A stretch of DNA of 64,000 bases, from contig NC_063451.1 of NCBI RefSeq assembly GCF_020379485.1, forward strand, positions 21,000,630-21,064,629. The letters run 5' to 3'. A model generated the notes under the pieces. That model ran no database searches. It saw only the letters and a program-made list of their open reading frames with translations, and had not been told where the DNA came from. Source of the stretch: Brassica napus. Its lineage: Eukaryota; Streptophyta; Magnoliopsida; Brassicales; Brassicaceae. A program made the translations under genes and the position numbers. Below are positions 43,754 through 57,149 of this stretch, one piece after another (position 1 is the first letter of the stretch; every line of letters starts with the position of its first letter).

Positions 43754-45691
43754 GTTTTGAAGATGATGATGATGATTTGGTCGAAGATGAAAATCATGAT
43801 GGGGAGGAAGATGATGGGAAGGAGGACGATGGGTTGGAGGATGTTGGTATTTCTATTGTTGCTGAAGCGGACGAGAATGGTGAGGATTACAGTGTTTATG
43901 GAAAGGTTGAAGATGAGGATGAGGAAGATGATAATATGTGTTTTGAAGATATCAAAAAGATTGAAGGAGGAAGATCGAATGGTAACAGTATCTATGTAAA
44001 CCCAGAGTTTTGTTAGCAAGGATGCACTGCTTTCCGAGCTGCGGTTGACAGCAGTGAGGTTTAGGTTCTCCTTCAGAATATACAAGTCAACGAAAACTCT
44101 CCTTGTGACAACATGTCCGGTTAGTGGTTGTCAATGGAAGGTCAGAGCGAGTGTGAAACATGGGACAAACACGTTTTGGGTAACAAAGTATGTGGAAAAA
44201 CATACATGCTCAGTGGGAGACCGACTCGCTCAGCGGAGATATTGTACTCCGAAGTATGTTGGTAGGCTTTTCATTGATCGTGTTGGAATCATTGATGGGT
44301 TGAATCCACAGCATATCACTGATGCAATGAAGAACATGTTTGGCATGACGCTTGATTACACCACTTCATACAGAGTACTTTTATATGCACAAACATTGGT
44401 GAGAGGATCAGCAGAAGATGGGTATTCGCGTTTGCCATCATATCTCGAGCAAATCTCCTTAGCAAATCCCGATTCTATCACGGCTATAGAACTTGATTCT
44501 ATCAATAGATTTAAGTATCTATTTCTCTCTTTAGGAGCTTCTATCATAGGTTTTAAGTATCAGAGAAGGGTCATTGTGGTGGATGGGACTCACCTAAGTG
44601 GGAAGTATGGAGGTGTTATGTTAGTTGCAGCCGCACAAGATGAGAATTTTCAGATATTTCCATTGGCTTTTGGGATCGTAGATGCTGAAGATGAACCTTC
44701 TTGGGAATGGTTTTTCACAAAATTGGCTAGTTGTGTATCTGATGAGCAGCCTCTGGTGATAGTCTCCGACCGGCACGCGGCCATTAAAAGTGCGTGTGAT
44801 AAGGTGTTTCCTTGGGCAACCCGAGGAATATGTTATTATCACCTTCAAGAATACATTGTCAAAAAGTATAAAGGGAAACATCTCTTGTACTTGGTGAAAG
44901 GTGCTGCTTATGCTCATACGGTTTCAGATTTTGACCGATACATGGCTGAGATACGGAGTGCAAACCCGGACCTTGCAACGTATTTGGAGAATGCTGACGT
45001 CAGCATATGGTCAAGGGTTTATTGTCAGGGGGACAGGTACAACATAAAGACAAGCAACATCGCTGAATCTATTAATTCCGCTTTGAAGCGAGCTAGAGGA
45101 TTTCCGGTTTAGTTCCTGTTGGAGTTCATAAGGGAGAAGCTAGGAAAGTGGTTTTGGAAAAGGAGAGAAGATGCTTTGAGTCTCCCAACTCAACATAGTC
45201 GAGGTGTTGAATACTTGCTTGCTGTTTGATCGGAGATAGCAGATACGATGACGGTAGAACCAATTGATGGATGGCGATTCTTTGTGAAAGGTGGCAAAAT
45301 GGACTGTGTGGTTGATTTGGAACATGGAAAGTGTGATTGTGGTGTCTATGCAGTGGAGAAAATACCTTGCTCTCATGCTATAGCTGCTGGAACATCTGCT
45401 GGTTTGCATATCTTCACACTTGTATGTCCAGTGTATTCAAAGGATTTTTTGTTTGCAGGATACTCAGAGAATATATATCCTTGTGTTGGACAACAAGTTG
45501 AGGAACGCACATGCTTTCCTCCGGATGTAAAGCGTGGTCCGGGAAGACAGAAGAAATCAAGATGGCAATCTTGGTTGGAGCTATCCAGGATGAGATGACG
45601 CAAACCCCGAAAGCAACACAGGGTTTATAGATGCTCAAAATGCAAGGAAACTGGCCATACGAAACCACAATGTAAGTCGTCCAGTGTTTAG
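43754..45691 (+). pseudogene. mudrA: MULE transposase mudrA, copy M3 (5'-truncated, broken)
   Basis: Begins abruptly in the acidic linker (TTTTGAAGATGATG), so the N-terminal ~120 residues are missing. The MuDR region and DDE core follow as in M1/M2 (VVDGTHL, IVSDRHAAIKSACDKVF, SNIAESINSAL), then the SWIM finger and CCHC knuckle. Lesions: +1 C near 44003, TAG for Gln at 45110, TGA for Arg at 45227 and TGA for Gly at 45596. The longest open piece is 355 codons (44045-45112), covering most of the catalytic core. It converges on Ulp1 copy U3. Confidence 0.92.
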
Positions 45692-46125
45692 TCTTCCAGA
45701 AGACCTTTAATTAAGTCGTCCAGAAGGTCGTCCAGTTAGTCGTTCAGGGTTTTTTCTTCCAGAAGACCTTCAAGTAAGTCATCCAGTGTCTAGTCTTCCA
45801 GAAGACCTTCAATTAAGTCGTCCAGAAGGTCGTGCAGTTAGTCGTCCAGGGTTTTTTTTCTAGAAGACCTTCAAGTTAGTCGTCCAGTGTTTAGTCTTCC
45901 AGAAGACCTTCAATTAAGTCGTCCAGAAGGTCGTCCAGTTAGTCGTCCATGGTTTTTTCTTCCAAAAGACCTTCAATTAAGTCGTCCAGAAGGTCGTCTA
46001 GTTAGTCGTCCAGGTTTTTTTCTTCCAGAAGACCTTCAAGTTAGTCGTCTAGTGTTTAGTCTTCTAGAAGACCTTCAATTAAGTCGTCCAGAAGGTCGTC
46101 CAGTTAGTTCTCCAGTGTTTCCTCT
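45672..46125. repeat. MULE tail minisatellite after M3
   Basis: Same units as the other arrays, about 4-5 full periods, starting at the GTAAGTCGTCC of the mudrA end. Confidence 0.85.
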
Positions 46126-46503
46126 ATGTATTAAAAATTTGTGTTATGAACTTATCTGTGTCAACTTCTTTGTCAAATTGCACTACCAAACAAATTTGAG
46201 ATGGTCTTGCCCTTTATATTATCCGAAATATAGTTACAAAAGGTTACTGCTCAGAAGACTTTCTAGACTACTTATAGTTAAGTCGTCCAACATTCTAGAC
46301 GACTTAACTGTAAGTCTTCTGCGCATAATATAGTTACAAAATAGAGATCAAGTTCGAATACAAAATAGGCATCAATTTCAAATACACACATCAGCCTAAT
46401 CTATCATACAGAATAATCTAACGTAGCCTATTTATTACCCCTCATACGCACCCAGGTTGGCATCATTGTTCTTGTTTTCGAACTCATGCACATCAGGAAG
46501 CTC
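46126..46503. other. Post-tail MULE segment after M3
   Basis: Conserved noncoding segment between the convergent mudrA and Ulp1 genes, with the palindrome near 46281-46310. Confidence 0.6.
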
Positions 46504-49399
46504 TTAAAATATATCCATCGCCATCTTATCCCTCATAGTCTTCCCGTTGGCCTTAGCAAAGTCTTTTTTACTAAACTCTATCCCAAGAGCATGACATTCA
46601 ATGTACTTTAGAGTGTACACGCCATAATCACCAGCTCGGGCAGGAGGTATATTGGTCGGTCTATCATATGTGAATGGCTCGAGGCTGTATTGGGCACGTT
46701 GTTCGTCTGAGGAAGCGCACTCAACAAGAAGATAAGGGACCATGTAGAGAAAAGGCTTCATTACCACATCGAGTTCTTTTGGGGAGATACTGGAACAATT
46801 GCTGTCAAAGACGACTATGTGCCTCTTAGGGATCGATATCCACATAGCAATCCAAGTCGTCTACAAAGAAGACTTATCAGTAAGTCATCTAAGTCATAGC
46901 AGAAGACTTACACAGTCCTCCAGCCACTCTAAGGAGGTTCGGAGGATTTGATACCACCAAGTTCTATTTTTACGTGGTTTTTTATCGAGAGGTGTTCTAT
47001 AATGACTGCAAACACAAAATGTTGAAAAGCAATAAGTTTTTGTAGACTAAAGCAAGCTATTATGGGAAAAGCAAACACTTACAGACAAGTTTTCAACCAA
47101 TCAACGAGATCCTTCAACTTCTTCTTGTCAATTGGTGCAAAAGGATTATAGCCTGGATAAAGCTTTTTGTTTGGAATGATCACTCTGGCCGTGCTGTTTG
47201 CCGTATAAGGAGATTGCTGTGGGTCAGCAAGTTTCCTTGTTCGATCACTCTTTGCATGGCAAAGTGCCAAAGCAGCATCCCTCTTTTCCAGATATCTAGC
47301 ATCCTCCTTCTGTAAATCCGAAACAGTGGGTTGATTTTTGTCCAATAGAACAAGGCTCGGTTCTGGAGCTTTATCTTTCGAGGAACTAGCATCTGCGGGC
47401 ACAGCTGCGGGCACATCTGGACCTTTATCCTCCGCCAAGCTCGTCCTTCCCGCATTCGTCCCATTAACACTTTCACTCAGCAATATACAAGATGGGTTTA
47501 TACAATAATAACCAAAGATCCATTTCAAACAATAATAACCAATGAGTGTCTTCAAACATGAAACAAAATACATATATAAGATCCATACACTATAAACAAA
47601 GAATACATGTTCTGACAGACAAGAAACAAAGCAAATGCAACTTTTCAGTTCTTATTCTTAAGACTTTGTCTAGTCAATCTCTTGTTGGGAGAGGATTTGT
47701 TACTAACCCCGGGTTCCAGCGTCGGTTTAGGTGGAGAGGTAATGTTTTGAGATGATGTCCCTTTCCGTTTTGTGGTGATACCAACCTTCTTCTCCACAGC
47801 TTCCACCCTTTCCGACAGATACTTGATCTCCTTAAGGCACGTCCCAAACCCTTCTCTCATGGCATCAGCTATGTCCTTGAACATGGTTTTAATATCCTCT
47901 TTGGTCAACCCATCAACAGTCGTAGCACCTCTTCACTAGCCTCTGCAGCTGCCTCTTCACTAGCCTCTGCAGCTGCCTCTTCACTAGCTTCTGCAGGTGC
48001 CTCTTTACGAGCTTTCTTCCGAGGTCTTGGACTGTCTTCCTTCACTACCTTTTTCTTCGCCGGACTCACAACCGCCGGCTTTGTATTGACCCAAGTACCG
48101 GTGACTTCCCAGCAATCCATGGTACACTTCCACGGTTTCTTCACAAACATGAGTTTAATTATGTTCTCCGCGGGCGTGTCCTCAACATCAAACTCCCATT
48201 TTGGAAACATTTGACCAATGTCCTTCTGAACAAAGTTGATCACCCTAGTCTGCAGTAAATAGAAGATATGAACTTAGATATTTGACGGATCAAGAAAGAT
48301 GGAAAGAAAAGACTTCGCAGACGACTTAATTATAAGTCGTCTGGAAAGACTTTCAGTTGGACGACTTAGTAAACGATTTATAATTAAGTCGTCTGGAAAG
48401 TCTTCCAGTTGGAAGACTTAGTAGAAGACTTATAATTAAGTAGTCTGGATAGTCTCCCCATACGACTTAATTATAAGTCTTCTACTAAGTCATCCAGCTG
48501 AAAGACTTTCCAGACGACTTAATTATAAGTCTTCTGCGAAATTGTCCAGAGTGAAGTAAATACCTGACTGAGGATAGCCTCTTTAAACTGTTTGCGTCCT
48601 TTGCGACCCTGTAAGCCAGTATCGGTGGAGACGGATTGTTTGGGAGAGGATTACCATAAGTATCACCCAATTCCGGAAGAGCTGTGTACACCCAGACCTG
48701 GAGAGCTTGCGCAAACCCATTAATAGTGTAACAACCCGAAATATCTCTGCCCTTCACAGAGTCCATCAGCACCTTAAACGCGACTCTCCCCCATGGATAA
48801 TTCTCAAACCGTTCTAGCTTCATCACTAGCCTTGCGAGCCTAACCCGTGTAGGGGTTGAATACTTTCTCCCTTCAATGTGTCCAGTGAAGATGGCAAGGT
48901 ACGCGAGCCGCTTGCGATCATCCCGAGACCACCCTTCGCATCTCTCAAATGCTGCTATTATCTCCTGAGTAGATGGCCCAGCTTCGACATGAACTCCCAA
49001 CATCTCCCAAAAAGAAGTCAACTCCTTTGTAACAACACAGTGAGGTCTCTCAAGGTCCTCCATGTACTCGTAGTTTAGACCAGTGAGGTTTTCAAACTCT
49101 AAAGGTGAAATACTCACAGATTGTGGACCAACGAGACTCCACAGCTCATACTTCTTCTTTATGTCCAGCTGGAAACCGAGCATATAGTGAACCAGCCTTG
49201 AAGCCCAATCAAATCCCATCTCTTGGAACTTGATGAAAACTCCCAACTTCGACTCCTTCAGCTCTTCATATTCGTCATCATGAAGAGCTTTCTTTAAAGC
49301 AGCATGCAACGTCCAACAAATATGATACGAAATGCTATGCACTGCGGGGGGCTCTTCCCCTAATGTATATATCCTACGGGGGAGTTCTGGCATCTCCAT
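46504..49399 (-). pseudogene. MULE-borne DUF1985 + Ulp1-like protease gene, copy U3
   Basis: Same gene as U2 with clearer exons: 5' untranslated exon ending at 49624 (GTAAGT donor), exon 2 49399-48564 (DUF1985; open across its whole domain here), exon 3 48249-47645, exon 4 about 47480-47083, exon 5 46860-46504. Lesions differ from U2: the Trp and Cys codons that are stops in U2 are intact, but one base is lost near 48610 (CTTACAGGG for CTTACAAGGG), shifting the end of exon 2. The AEASEE frameshift and the catalytic Cys-to-Tyr change (GDYG near 46629) are shared. Exon 5 starts ACGACTTGGATTGCT, so the residue before WIAMW is Thr. Protease activity is not expected. Confidence 0.86.
48308..48558. 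repeat. Palindromes inside a Ulp1 intron (U3)
   Basis: Same TTAATTATAA-centred dyads as 41210-41460, nearly identical, occupying the intron between exons 2 and 3. Confidence 0.85.
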
Positions 49400-49444
49400 T
49401 TTTTTGTCTGCAAAACAACCAAAGACAACCATCTCAAACAATCA

Positions 49445-49970
49445 AAGACTTATAATTAAGTCGTCTGGCAAGTTTTCCAACTGAAAGACTTATAATTAAG
49501 TCGTCTGGAAAGTATTCCAGCTGGAAGACTTTCCAGACGACTTAATTATAAGTCTTCCAAGACTTCCAGTTTTATGTTCATTTTTCCTCAATCAATCACT
49601 CGACATTAAGAGATATAACTTACCGGCGGCGGAGTTCAACGAGACGCCTCTGAGAGAATGCGCGCTAGGGTTTCCTCTTGGATCTTAAATAGAGGAAGCG
49701 GCTGTGAGAACGGTGGTGAGAACGACGGTGATAACGGCGGAGAGATAACCGGCGGTGAGATAACCGGCGGTGAGAACGATGGATTAGAGAGAATCGACGG
49801 AAATCGCCTTCAAAATCGCCTTTGAGAGAAACGGCGTTAGGGTTTTCTGATTTTCGCAAAACAGTGAATAAAAAAAACACCTTATATTTGGCCGGTAAAT
49901 AATCCGGTTAGGTTTAAAAGTACATTGTAAAATTAAAGGTTCGGTCCGGTTTGGACGACTTACTAGTAAG
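49445..49970. repeat. 5' intron palindromes, leader and boundary dyad of U3
   Basis: Intron dyads at 49445-49550, the leader and promoter region at 49625-49860, and the boundary dyad near 49954. Content matches 42345-42875. The next dyad of the pair is displaced to 60160 by the Athila insertion. Confidence 0.75.
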
Positions 49971-49997
49971 TCGTCTGTTGAATATTGTACATCATAC

Positions 49998-51320
49998 TGA
50001 TATTCCGTGTTTTTAACGGTTTTAAACTCGTTTTGGAGCAATTAAATGGTCGGTTTTAATTAATGTTTTGGTCTATTTGATGCGTTTTGGTGTTCTTAAG
50101 TGTAATATGCAGGTTACTAGATAGCTTGAAAGAAAAGAACGCATTCGGGATTTATTCAGAAGCAAGATGGACCGAACAATGGACCGAATGAAGTATTGAT
50201 CGCACAGAGCACGAGATTGACCGATCCGGTCTACCTGGATCGACCGATCCCAGGCTTTCATACACGAGATCGACCGATCCGAGCCATGTGGATCGACCGA
50301 TCTCAGGCGCTACGGGCTCCACACGCACAAACGAGCTTTTCACTCCTTTTTACCCACTCCCCTCAATAATTCACAAAAGAACTCGACCTTGGAGACTCAG
50401 AAAAGACCAGGGGCGACCAAGGAGGAGATTTACAAGTTCTAGAGAGAAGATTTGAGTGTTTTGTACTTGTTTTTGTGTGATTTGTGAAGATTTGTGAAGG
50501 AGTTCATCTCAAAACCATTTGGAGAAGATCTTCTGAACCTTTACTCTGTTTTAATACAATCTTATCATGTTTTCTTCATCAAAATCGTTTTGTTCTTGCT
50601 TAGTTATGTGTGAGTAGTCATCTAGTTGGGTTTAGGGGTTCTCATAGGGGATTTCTTGATGTTTTGATCCATAAAACGTGTGTAGACTAAGGGATTACGT
50701 TTTGGTTCTTCATCTAATGGATTTCTTACTGCTTGAACTGAATTGATCACTTAGTTCATGATATTAGATTGTTTGATGCACCGAAAGTGATTGTTTGAAC
50801 TTCCGAAAATACTTTAGATGAGCAAAGTGTCCTTAACCCTCGGAAGTTGATGTTATTGCGCTTTGTGAACATATTGAACCTGTTCTTAATGCTTGTTTAG
50901 AAATTGAAACTCAGCGGAAGTTAGTGTGGAGATTTCTATAACATAGAGAATTAGCGCTACGGAAGTAGGTTAATTCTAATATCGTGTTTGAGTTCTAGAC
51001 GGTTCTTAATATATCCCTGTGTCTTCCATTAATTGTATCTTGATTAAAAAGAAATCCCTGAGAATTCCCAATGCCCAACGTTTGTTTTAAAATAGTTTTC
51101 AAATCGTTTAAATAATCTTTTTACATGCTTGTTTATGCTTTGTGACACTAGAGAAAATTAAATAAAAACCATCAAAAATATATTTTGATTCGCTGTAGCT
51201 ATTAACTTGTCTGCAACTCTACGTGTGATCATCGGTCCCTGTGGATTCGATCCCGTATTACTACTGCGTACTTTACTGTGCACTTGCAGTTAGATAATCG
51301 GGTTAAAACTCGAGACATCA
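49998..51320 (+). repeat. 5' LTR of Athila-type element
   Basis: Begins TGATATTCCG and ends GAGACATCA. Near 50215-50310 it has four GATYGACCGATC motifs arranged as two pairs. Mismatches to the 3' LTR are near 50218 (T for C), in GATTTGTGAAGG near 50497 (G for A), and in AACTTGTCTG near 51210 (G for A). Confidence 0.96.
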
Positions 51321-51326
51321 AGTTTT

Positions 51327-51344
51327 TGGCGCCGTTGCCGGGGA
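51327..51344 (+). other. Primer binding site, tRNA-Asp type
   Basis: TGGCGCCGTTGCCGGGGA, 6 bases after the LTR, is complementary to the 3' end of plant tRNA-Asp including CCA. This primer is usual for Athila/Tat-type elements. Confidence 0.9.
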
Positions 51345-51446
51345 CCATTTGGTCACCCTAGAGTTAATGATCAGTTTAAGACTATAGCATTTTTTTATTT
51401 TGTCTAATGTTTCTGTCTTTCTCTTTCTGTTTGTGTTTTCAGGTGA

Positions 51447-54400
51447 ATGAGCGGATTTCATACTAGAAGCAAAGGATCATCGAATTTAATACCTTTGGAG
51501 TTAGAGCTCGGCCGCCTAGAGAGACAAGTGAAAAAGAAAAGATTTGAGTCCGCTGAAGAGGTTGAAATGGCTGAACACCAAGAAGACCAATTTCAGGACA
51601 ACCCGCAAAATCCAATTCCTGTAAATGAACGAGAAGGCAACAATGCTGGTGATAATCAGCAGGCTGGTGTAGCTGCAAGACAACAAGCTGGAGACTATGG
51701 CATGCCTAGGATGACGCTTGCACATTATGATACACCAGATGCATTCTATGCCGATCGTTCTGGGATTCGCCCACCTCCCATTGAGAGAAGAGACTTTGAG
51801 ATCAAGACTGGTCTCATTAATTTGGTGGAGAAAAATCCGTTTCATGGAAACCCGTCTGAGGACCCGATGTATCACTTGGAGCATTTTGAGCGAGTCTGTG
51901 ACACCAGCAGACATAATGGAGTTCCTCAAGGCGCTTTGAAATGCAGGTTGTTCCCGTTTTCCTTAGCTGATAAAGCTATCAGATGGTTAAAGTCCATCCC
52001 TCCAGGATCTCTTACTACATGGGAAGAGACAAGAGCTGCTTTTCTACAGCATTTCTTCACCAAGTCAAGGTCCACATATCTGAGAAGCAGAATTGGAAGC
52101 TTTCAGCAACTTGATTCAGAAAGCTTTCATGAGGCTTGGGAGCGTTTCAAGGAGTACACACAGGACTGCCCTCACCATGGCTACACTGATGTGAGTTTGC
52201 TGAACATTTTCTATAATGGAGTTCATGAAGAGAGTCAAGATGCCATGGACACAGCAAGTAATGGTGATTTCATGACCAAGACTGTTGAAGAAGCTTACAC
52301 CTTGTTGAACAACCTGTCATCCAGCAAAGCAAACCGCAAGTCAAGGTTTGATACCAGCCAGAAGGGTGTTGGTTATGAATCCAAGAAGATAGATGAGTTG
52401 AATGCCAAGATTGAGATGCTTCTCAAGAGAGATCAGAAATCTGTGAAATTTGTGGAGGAGCAAGGCTATCGTTCCTCACAAGAAGCTGTTGGTGATGATT
52501 CAAGTGATATGCAGGCTGATGTGAACTACATTGGTGGTCAAGGAAACTACAACAGAGGCTACAATCAGAACCTTGGGTGGAATCAAAATCAGCAAAATAA
52601 TCTGTCTTACCGGAGCAACAATGTGGAGAATCCACAACATCAGTCCTACCCTCAGGCAGGAAACAGGCAGAACCAGAATCAGAACCAGAGTGTGTTCAAC
52701 CAAGGATTTCAGAACAGAAATCAATATCAGGGGAACAACTCGGGCAACTCAGGATTTCAGCAAAGGCAGCAGTACAACAACTATCAGAATCAAGGAAATG
52801 CCTCTTCGTCACAGCCTTCTCAGGATAACGAAATTAAGAAGATGCTGCAAATGGTGCTAGAAGGTCAGAAGAATAGCACTGCAGAGATAAACACCAAGGT
52901 GGATAACATGTATGGAGAGCTTAATGGGAAGTTCGAAGCTTTGAACACCCATTTGAAAGTTTTGGAAAAGCAAGTTGCTCAAACCGCCTCTAGCAGCAGA
53001 ACAGCACCTGGATTTCTACCAGGGAAGTCAGAGACGAATCCAAAGGAGTTTGTGAATGCTATAACACTTAGGAGTGGAAAAACGATTGAGGAATCGAAAG
53101 AAAAAGAGATCGACCGATCTCAAGAACAGATCGACCGATCTCAAGAACAGATCGAACGATCCAAGGGGAAGGAGATCGACCGATCCGGTCCATCAGGATC
53201 GACCGATCCCGTGTCGACGAAACCAAATTCCTCCGAACCTGAAGAGGTGTATGTGGCGCCTCCTGCTTATGTTCCTAAGGCTCCATACCCATCCAGACCA
53301 AGGCAGAAGATCAAAGAACGTGAGTACGAGAAGCTAAAGAACCTTGTTGGGGAGTTACATGTGAGATTGCCATTTGTTGAAGCGGTGAAGATGGTACCTT
53401 CTCTTAAAAGGTACATGAAGGAGATTCTTACCGATAAGATGAGCCTAGAGCGGGGTGTGTTGATGCTCAATGAGGAGTGTAGCGCAGTTCTACAAAATGT
53501 CATGCCTAAAAAGCGTGAAGATCCCGGAGCATTTGTTCTACCATGCCGCATTGGATCACTTACTTTTGAGAAGAGTCTCTGCGATCTGGGTTCAGGAGTG
53601 AGCCTAATGCCTTTCTCTGTCTCTGAGAGGCTAGGCATGACGAACTACAAACCTACAAGGATCTCCTTGGTCCTTGCTGACCGATCAGTGCGAAGACCAG
53701 TCGGTGTACTAGAGAACATCCCTGTTGGTGTTGGAAAGGGATACGTGCTTACCGATTTTGTAGTTCTGGAGCTGGAAGAGGAACCTAAAGATCCTCTCAT
53801 TTTGGGCAGACCGTTTTTAGCTACTGCTGGAGCCATGATTGATGTACAGAATGGGCATATAGACTTACGTCTAGGAGACATGGCGATGAGATACAATGTG
53901 GAGAAGGTGCTGAAAAATCCGACTATTGATGGACAGACTTTCTGGGTTGATACATTGACTGAACTGGTGGAGGAAATGGATGAAGAGTTGCACACTGATG
54001 ATCCTCTACAAGTCGCATTGACCCAAAAGGAGAGTGAGTTCGGGTTCATGAACCAAGAAGTGGTTGGATTTTCTGAGATTTTGGATTCAGCCTCACCGAT
54101 TGAGAAGCATGTCGCCTATGTCAGCCTTGAAGACTCAGGCACCGATAAAACCGTCAAACCGTCATCCTCCCAACCAGATTGGAGTGAGGAGAATGCTCCA
54201 AAGGTGGAACTTAAAGCCCTCCCAGCTGGGCTGAGGTATGCATTCTTGGGACCGAATTCCACATATCCTGTTATTATTTGTGCTAACCTGAATAATGTGG
54301 AGACCGCTTTGCTTCTTTCAAAATTGCGAAAGTATAGAAAAGCATTGGGGTACTCTTTGGATGATATTACAGGTATTTCTCCAGATCTTTGCATGCACAA

Positions 54401-57149
54401 GATTCACTTGGAGGATGAGTCAAAGACGTCCATAGAGCACCAGCGAAGACTGAATCCCAAACTGATGGAAGTTGTGAAAAAGGAGATTCTAAAGCTGTTG
54501 AGTGCAGGGGTGATCTACCCAATTTCAGACAGCACTTGGGTGAGCCCGGTTCATGTGGTTCCTAAGAAGGGTGGCATCACTGTCATCACAAATGAGAAGG
54601 ATGAGCTGATTCCTACCAGAACAGTCACAGGGCATAGGATGTGCATTGACTACAGGAAGCTAAACTCAGCCACAAGGAAGGACCACTTCCCACTTCCTTT
54701 CATTGACCAGATGCTGGAAAGACTAGCCAACCACCCCTACTACTGTTTTCTCGATGGCTACTCCGGGTTCTTTCAGATACCCATTCATCCAGACGACCAA
54801 GAGAAGACAACATTCACCTGCCCATACGGTACTTTTGCCTACAGGAGAATGCCTTTCGGATTGTGCAATGCTCCTGCCACTTTCCAGAGATGCATGATGT
54901 CGATCTTTACTGATCTTATTGAGGACATTATGGAGGTTTTTATGGACGATTTCTCAGTCTACGGTTCTTCATTTAGCGACTGCCTTGCTAATCTGTGCAA
55001 GGTGCTGGAAAGATGTGAGGAGAAGAACTTGGTGTTAAATTGGGAGAAGTGTCATTTCATGGTGAAAGATGGCATTGTTTTGGGTCACAGGATATCAGAG
55101 CAGGGTATCGAGGTTGACAAAGCAAAGATTGAAGTTATGACCAGCCTACAGCCTCCCAGGACAGTGAGGGATATTCGGAGTTTTCTGGGACATGCCGGTT
55201 TCTACAGGAGGTTTATCAAAGACTTCTCTATGATAGCGAGGCCACTCACCCGTCTGCTGTGCAAAGAAGCGAAGTTTGTTTTTGATGCTGACTGCCTCGC
55301 TGCGTTTCAGATTCTCAAGAAGTCTCTAGTCAGTGCTCCCATTGTGCAGCCACCAGATTGGGACTTGCCATTTGAAATAATGTGTGACGCAAGTGATTAC
55401 GCGATTGGAGCTGTTTTGGGGCAGAGAAAAGACAAGAAACTCCATGTGATCTATTATGCCAGCCGAACGCTTGATGATGCTCAAATCAAGTATGCTACCA
55501 CTGAGAAGGAGTTGCTGGCAGTAGTTTATGCTTTCGAGAAGTTCAGGTCCTATTTGGTGGGCTCGAAAGTAATTGTGCACACAGATCATGCAGCCTTGAA
55601 GTACCTGATGACGAAAAAAGATGCTAAACCGAGACTCTTAAGGTGGATCTTACTCCTACAGGAGTTTGATATTGAGATCAGAGACAAGAGAGGAGCAGAA
55701 AATGGAGTGGCAGATCATCTTTCCCGAATGAGAGTGGAAGCTGAAACACCACTGGATGATACATTACCCGAGGAGAATGTCTATGTGATCACCTTGCTGG
55801 AGGATGAGTATTTGGATCAGGCTGATTGCTGTGCCATGAGACAAATTCAGGATGATCTCCCATGGTTTGCAGACTTTGCAAACTACCTATGTGCTGGAAT
55901 TGAACCACCGAACCTGAAGGGATATGAGAGGAAGAAGTTCATGAGAGATGTGAACCACTATTACTGGGATGATCCCTTCCTCTACAAGAGATGCTCAGAT
56001 GGTTTATTCAGGAGATGCGTTCTGGAGAATGAGATGCAAGGGATTCTTTTCCACTGCCACAGCTCAGAATACGCAGGCCATTTTGCAACATTCAAGACGG
56101 TTTCTAAGGTCCTGCAGGCTGGTTACTGGTGGCCTACACTTTTCAGAGACGCCCATGAGTTTGTCTCAAAGTGTGATGCATGTCAGCGGAAGGGTAACAT
56201 CAGTAAGAGAAATGAGATGCCCCAAAATTTCATCCTTGAAGTTGAAGTTTTTGATGTATGGGGAATTGATTTTATGGGCCCTTTCCCATCTTCTTATGGA
56301 AATGAGTACATCTTGGTTGCGGTTGATTATGTCTCCAAGTGGGTGGAAGCAGTAGCCAGCAAGACAAATGACTCTAGTGTTGTCAAGAAAATGTTCAAGA
56401 CAGTCATTTTTCCAAGATTCGGGATCCCGAGAGTGGTTATTAGTGATGGAGGCTCTCACTTCATCAACAAGACGTTCGATAAACTGCTGAAGAAACATGG
56501 AGTAAAGCATAAGGTAGCTACACCTTATCATCCTCAGACAAGTGGGCAGGTTGAAATATCGAACCGAGAAATCAAGGGAATTTTGGAGAAGGCTGTAGGC
56601 AAAACAAGGAAAGACTGGGCTGTGAAGCTTGATGACGCCTTATGGGCGTATAGAACCGCCTACAAGACTCCCTTGGGCACCACTCCTTTTAATCTGGTCT
56701 ATGGAAAGTCTTGTCACCTACCTGTGGAATTGGAGTACAGTGGTTTTTGGGCAACGAAGTTGATGAACTTCGACATTAAAACCGCAGCAGAAAGGAGGAT
56801 GGTTCAGTTGAACGAGCTGGACGAGATTCGGTTGAACGCCTATGAGAACACCAAAATCTACAAGGAAAGAACTAAGGCATGGCATGACAGAAAGATAATC
56901 CCGAGAGACTTCGCTGCTGGAGACAAAGTCCTTCTGTTCAACTCTAGACTCAAGCTATTTCCTGGAAAGCTTAAGTCTCGTTGGTCCGGACCTTTCACCA
57001 TCACAGAGGTTAGACCTTATGGAGCTGTTGTCTTGGAAGACAATGGGAGGAAATTCACCGTCAATGGGCAGAGGCTAAAACCTTACTTCACAGATGCAAA
57101 ACCCGAAGAAGGAACCAACATTCCTTTATCGGAACCCGATCTCGCCTAA
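51447..57149 (+). CDS. Athila-type gag-pol polyprotein
   Basis: One uninterrupted frame of 1,900 codons starting shortly after the primer site. In order: Gag (about residues 95-300; [24 protein letters not shown] stretch, WLKSIPPGS), a Gln/Asn-rich linker without a CCHC knuckle, an aspartic protease near 711 ([11 protein letters not shown]), reverse transcriptase (CIDYRKLN near 1066, active site FMDDFS near 1164), RNase H (CDASDYAIG near 1312, [10 protein letters not shown]), integrase HHCC finger (1535-1580) and D,D-35-E core (GIDFMG near 1604, ISDGGSHF near 1664, E in GQVEISNRE near 1698). It copies element RNA and inserts the cDNA. All catalytic motifs look present; the protease signature is D-L-G-S-G. 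Residues ~550-590 contain repeated IDRS/IERS words encoded by the GATCGACCGATC motif. Confidence 0.95.
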   Translation: MSGFHTRSKGSSNLIPLELELGRLERQVKKKRFESAEEVEMAEHQEDQFQDNPQNPIPVNEREGNNAGDNQQAGVAARQQAGDYGMPRMTLAHYDTPDAFYADRSGIRPPPIERRDFEIKTGLINLVEKNPFHGNPSEDPMYHLEHFERVCDTSRHNGVPQGALKCRLFPFSLADKAIRWLKSIPPGSLTTWEETRAAFLQHFFTKSRSTYLRSRIGSFQQLDSESFHEAWERFKEYTQDCPHHGYTDVSLLNIFYNGVHEESQDAMDTASNGDFMTKTVEEAYTLLNNLSSSKANRKSRFDTSQKGVGYESKKIDELNAKIEMLLKRDQKSVKFVEEQGYRSSQEAVGDDSSDMQADVNYIGGQGNYNRGYNQNLGWNQNQQNNLSYRSNNVENPQHQSYPQAGNRQNQNQNQSVFNQGFQNRNQYQGNNSGNSGFQQRQQYNNYQNQGNASSSQPSQDNEIKKMLQMVLEGQKNSTAEINTKVDNMYGELNGKFEALNTHLKVLEKQVAQTASSSRTAPGFLPGKSETNPKEFVNAITLRSGKTIEESKEKEIDRSQEQIDRSQEQIERSKGKEIDRSGPSGSTDPVSTKPNSSEPEEVYVAPPAYVPKAPYPSRPRQKIKEREYEKLKNLVGELHVRLPFVEAVKMVPSLKRYMKEILTDKMSLERGVLMLNEECSAVLQNVMPKKREDPGAFVLPCRIGSLTFEKSLCDLGSGVSLMPFSVSERLGMTNYKPTRISLVLADRSVRRPVGVLENIPVGVGKGYVLTDFVVLELEEEPKDPLILGRPFLATAGAMIDVQNGHIDLRLGDMAMRYNVEKVLKNPTIDGQTFWVDTLTELVEEMDEELHTDDPLQVALTQKESEFGFMNQEVVGFSEILDSASPIEKHVAYVSLEDSGTDKTVKPSSSQPDWSEENAPKVELKALPAGLRYAFLGPNSTYPVIICANLNNVETALLLSKLRKYRKALGYSLDDITGISPDLCMHKIHLEDESKTSIEHQRRLNPKLMEVVKKEILKLLSAGVIYPISDSTWVSPVHVVPKKGGITVITNEKDELIPTRTVTGHRMCIDYRKLNSATRKDHFPLPFIDQMLERLANHPYYCFLDGYSGFFQIPIHPDDQEKTTFTCPYGTFAYRRMPFGLCNAPATFQRCMMSIFTDLIEDIMEVFMDDFSVYGSSFSDCLANLCKVLERCEEKNLVLNWEKCHFMVKDGIVLGHRISEQGIEVDKAKIEVMTSLQPPRTVRDIRSFLGHAGFYRRFIKDFSMIARPLTRLLCKEAKFVFDADCLAAFQILKKSLVSAPIVQPPDWDLPFEIMCDASDYAIGAVLGQRKDKKLHVIYYASRTLDDAQIKYATTEKELLAVVYAFEKFRSYLVGSKVIVHTDHAALKYLMTKKDAKPRLLRWILLLQEFDIEIRDKRGAENGVADHLSRMRVEAETPLDDTLPEENVYVITLLEDEYLDQADCCAMRQIQDDLPWFADFANYLCAGIEPPNLKGYERKKFMRDVNHYYWDDPFLYKRCSDGLFRRCVLENEMQGILFHCHSSEYAGHFATFKTVSKVLQAGYWWPTLFRDAHEFVSKCDACQRKGNISKRNEMPQNFILEVEVFDVWGIDFMGPFPSSYGNEYILVAVDYVSKWVEAVASKTNDSSVVKKMFKTVIFPRFGIPRVVISDGGSHFINKTFDKLLKKHGVKHKVATPYHPQTSGQVEISNREIKGILEKAVGKTRKDWAVKLDDALWAYRTAYKTPLGTTPFNLVYGKSCHLPVELEYSGFWATKLMNFDIKTAAERRMVQLNELDEIRLNAYENTKIYKERTKAWHDRKIIPRDFAAGDKVLLFNSRLKLFPGKLKSRWSGPFTITEVRPYGAVVLEDNGRKFTVNGQRLKPYFTDAKPEEGTNIPLSEPDLA

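Noticed and set aside
43723..44085. 120-codon reverse frame at 43.7-44.1 kb (and its twin at 61.0-61.3 kb)
   Set aside because: It is the antisense of the mudrA acidic linker (GAT/GAA-rich), and carries no domain of its own.
51516..51929. Reverse frames within gag-pol
   Set aside because: They are antisense shadows of a long coding frame with recognisable domains.
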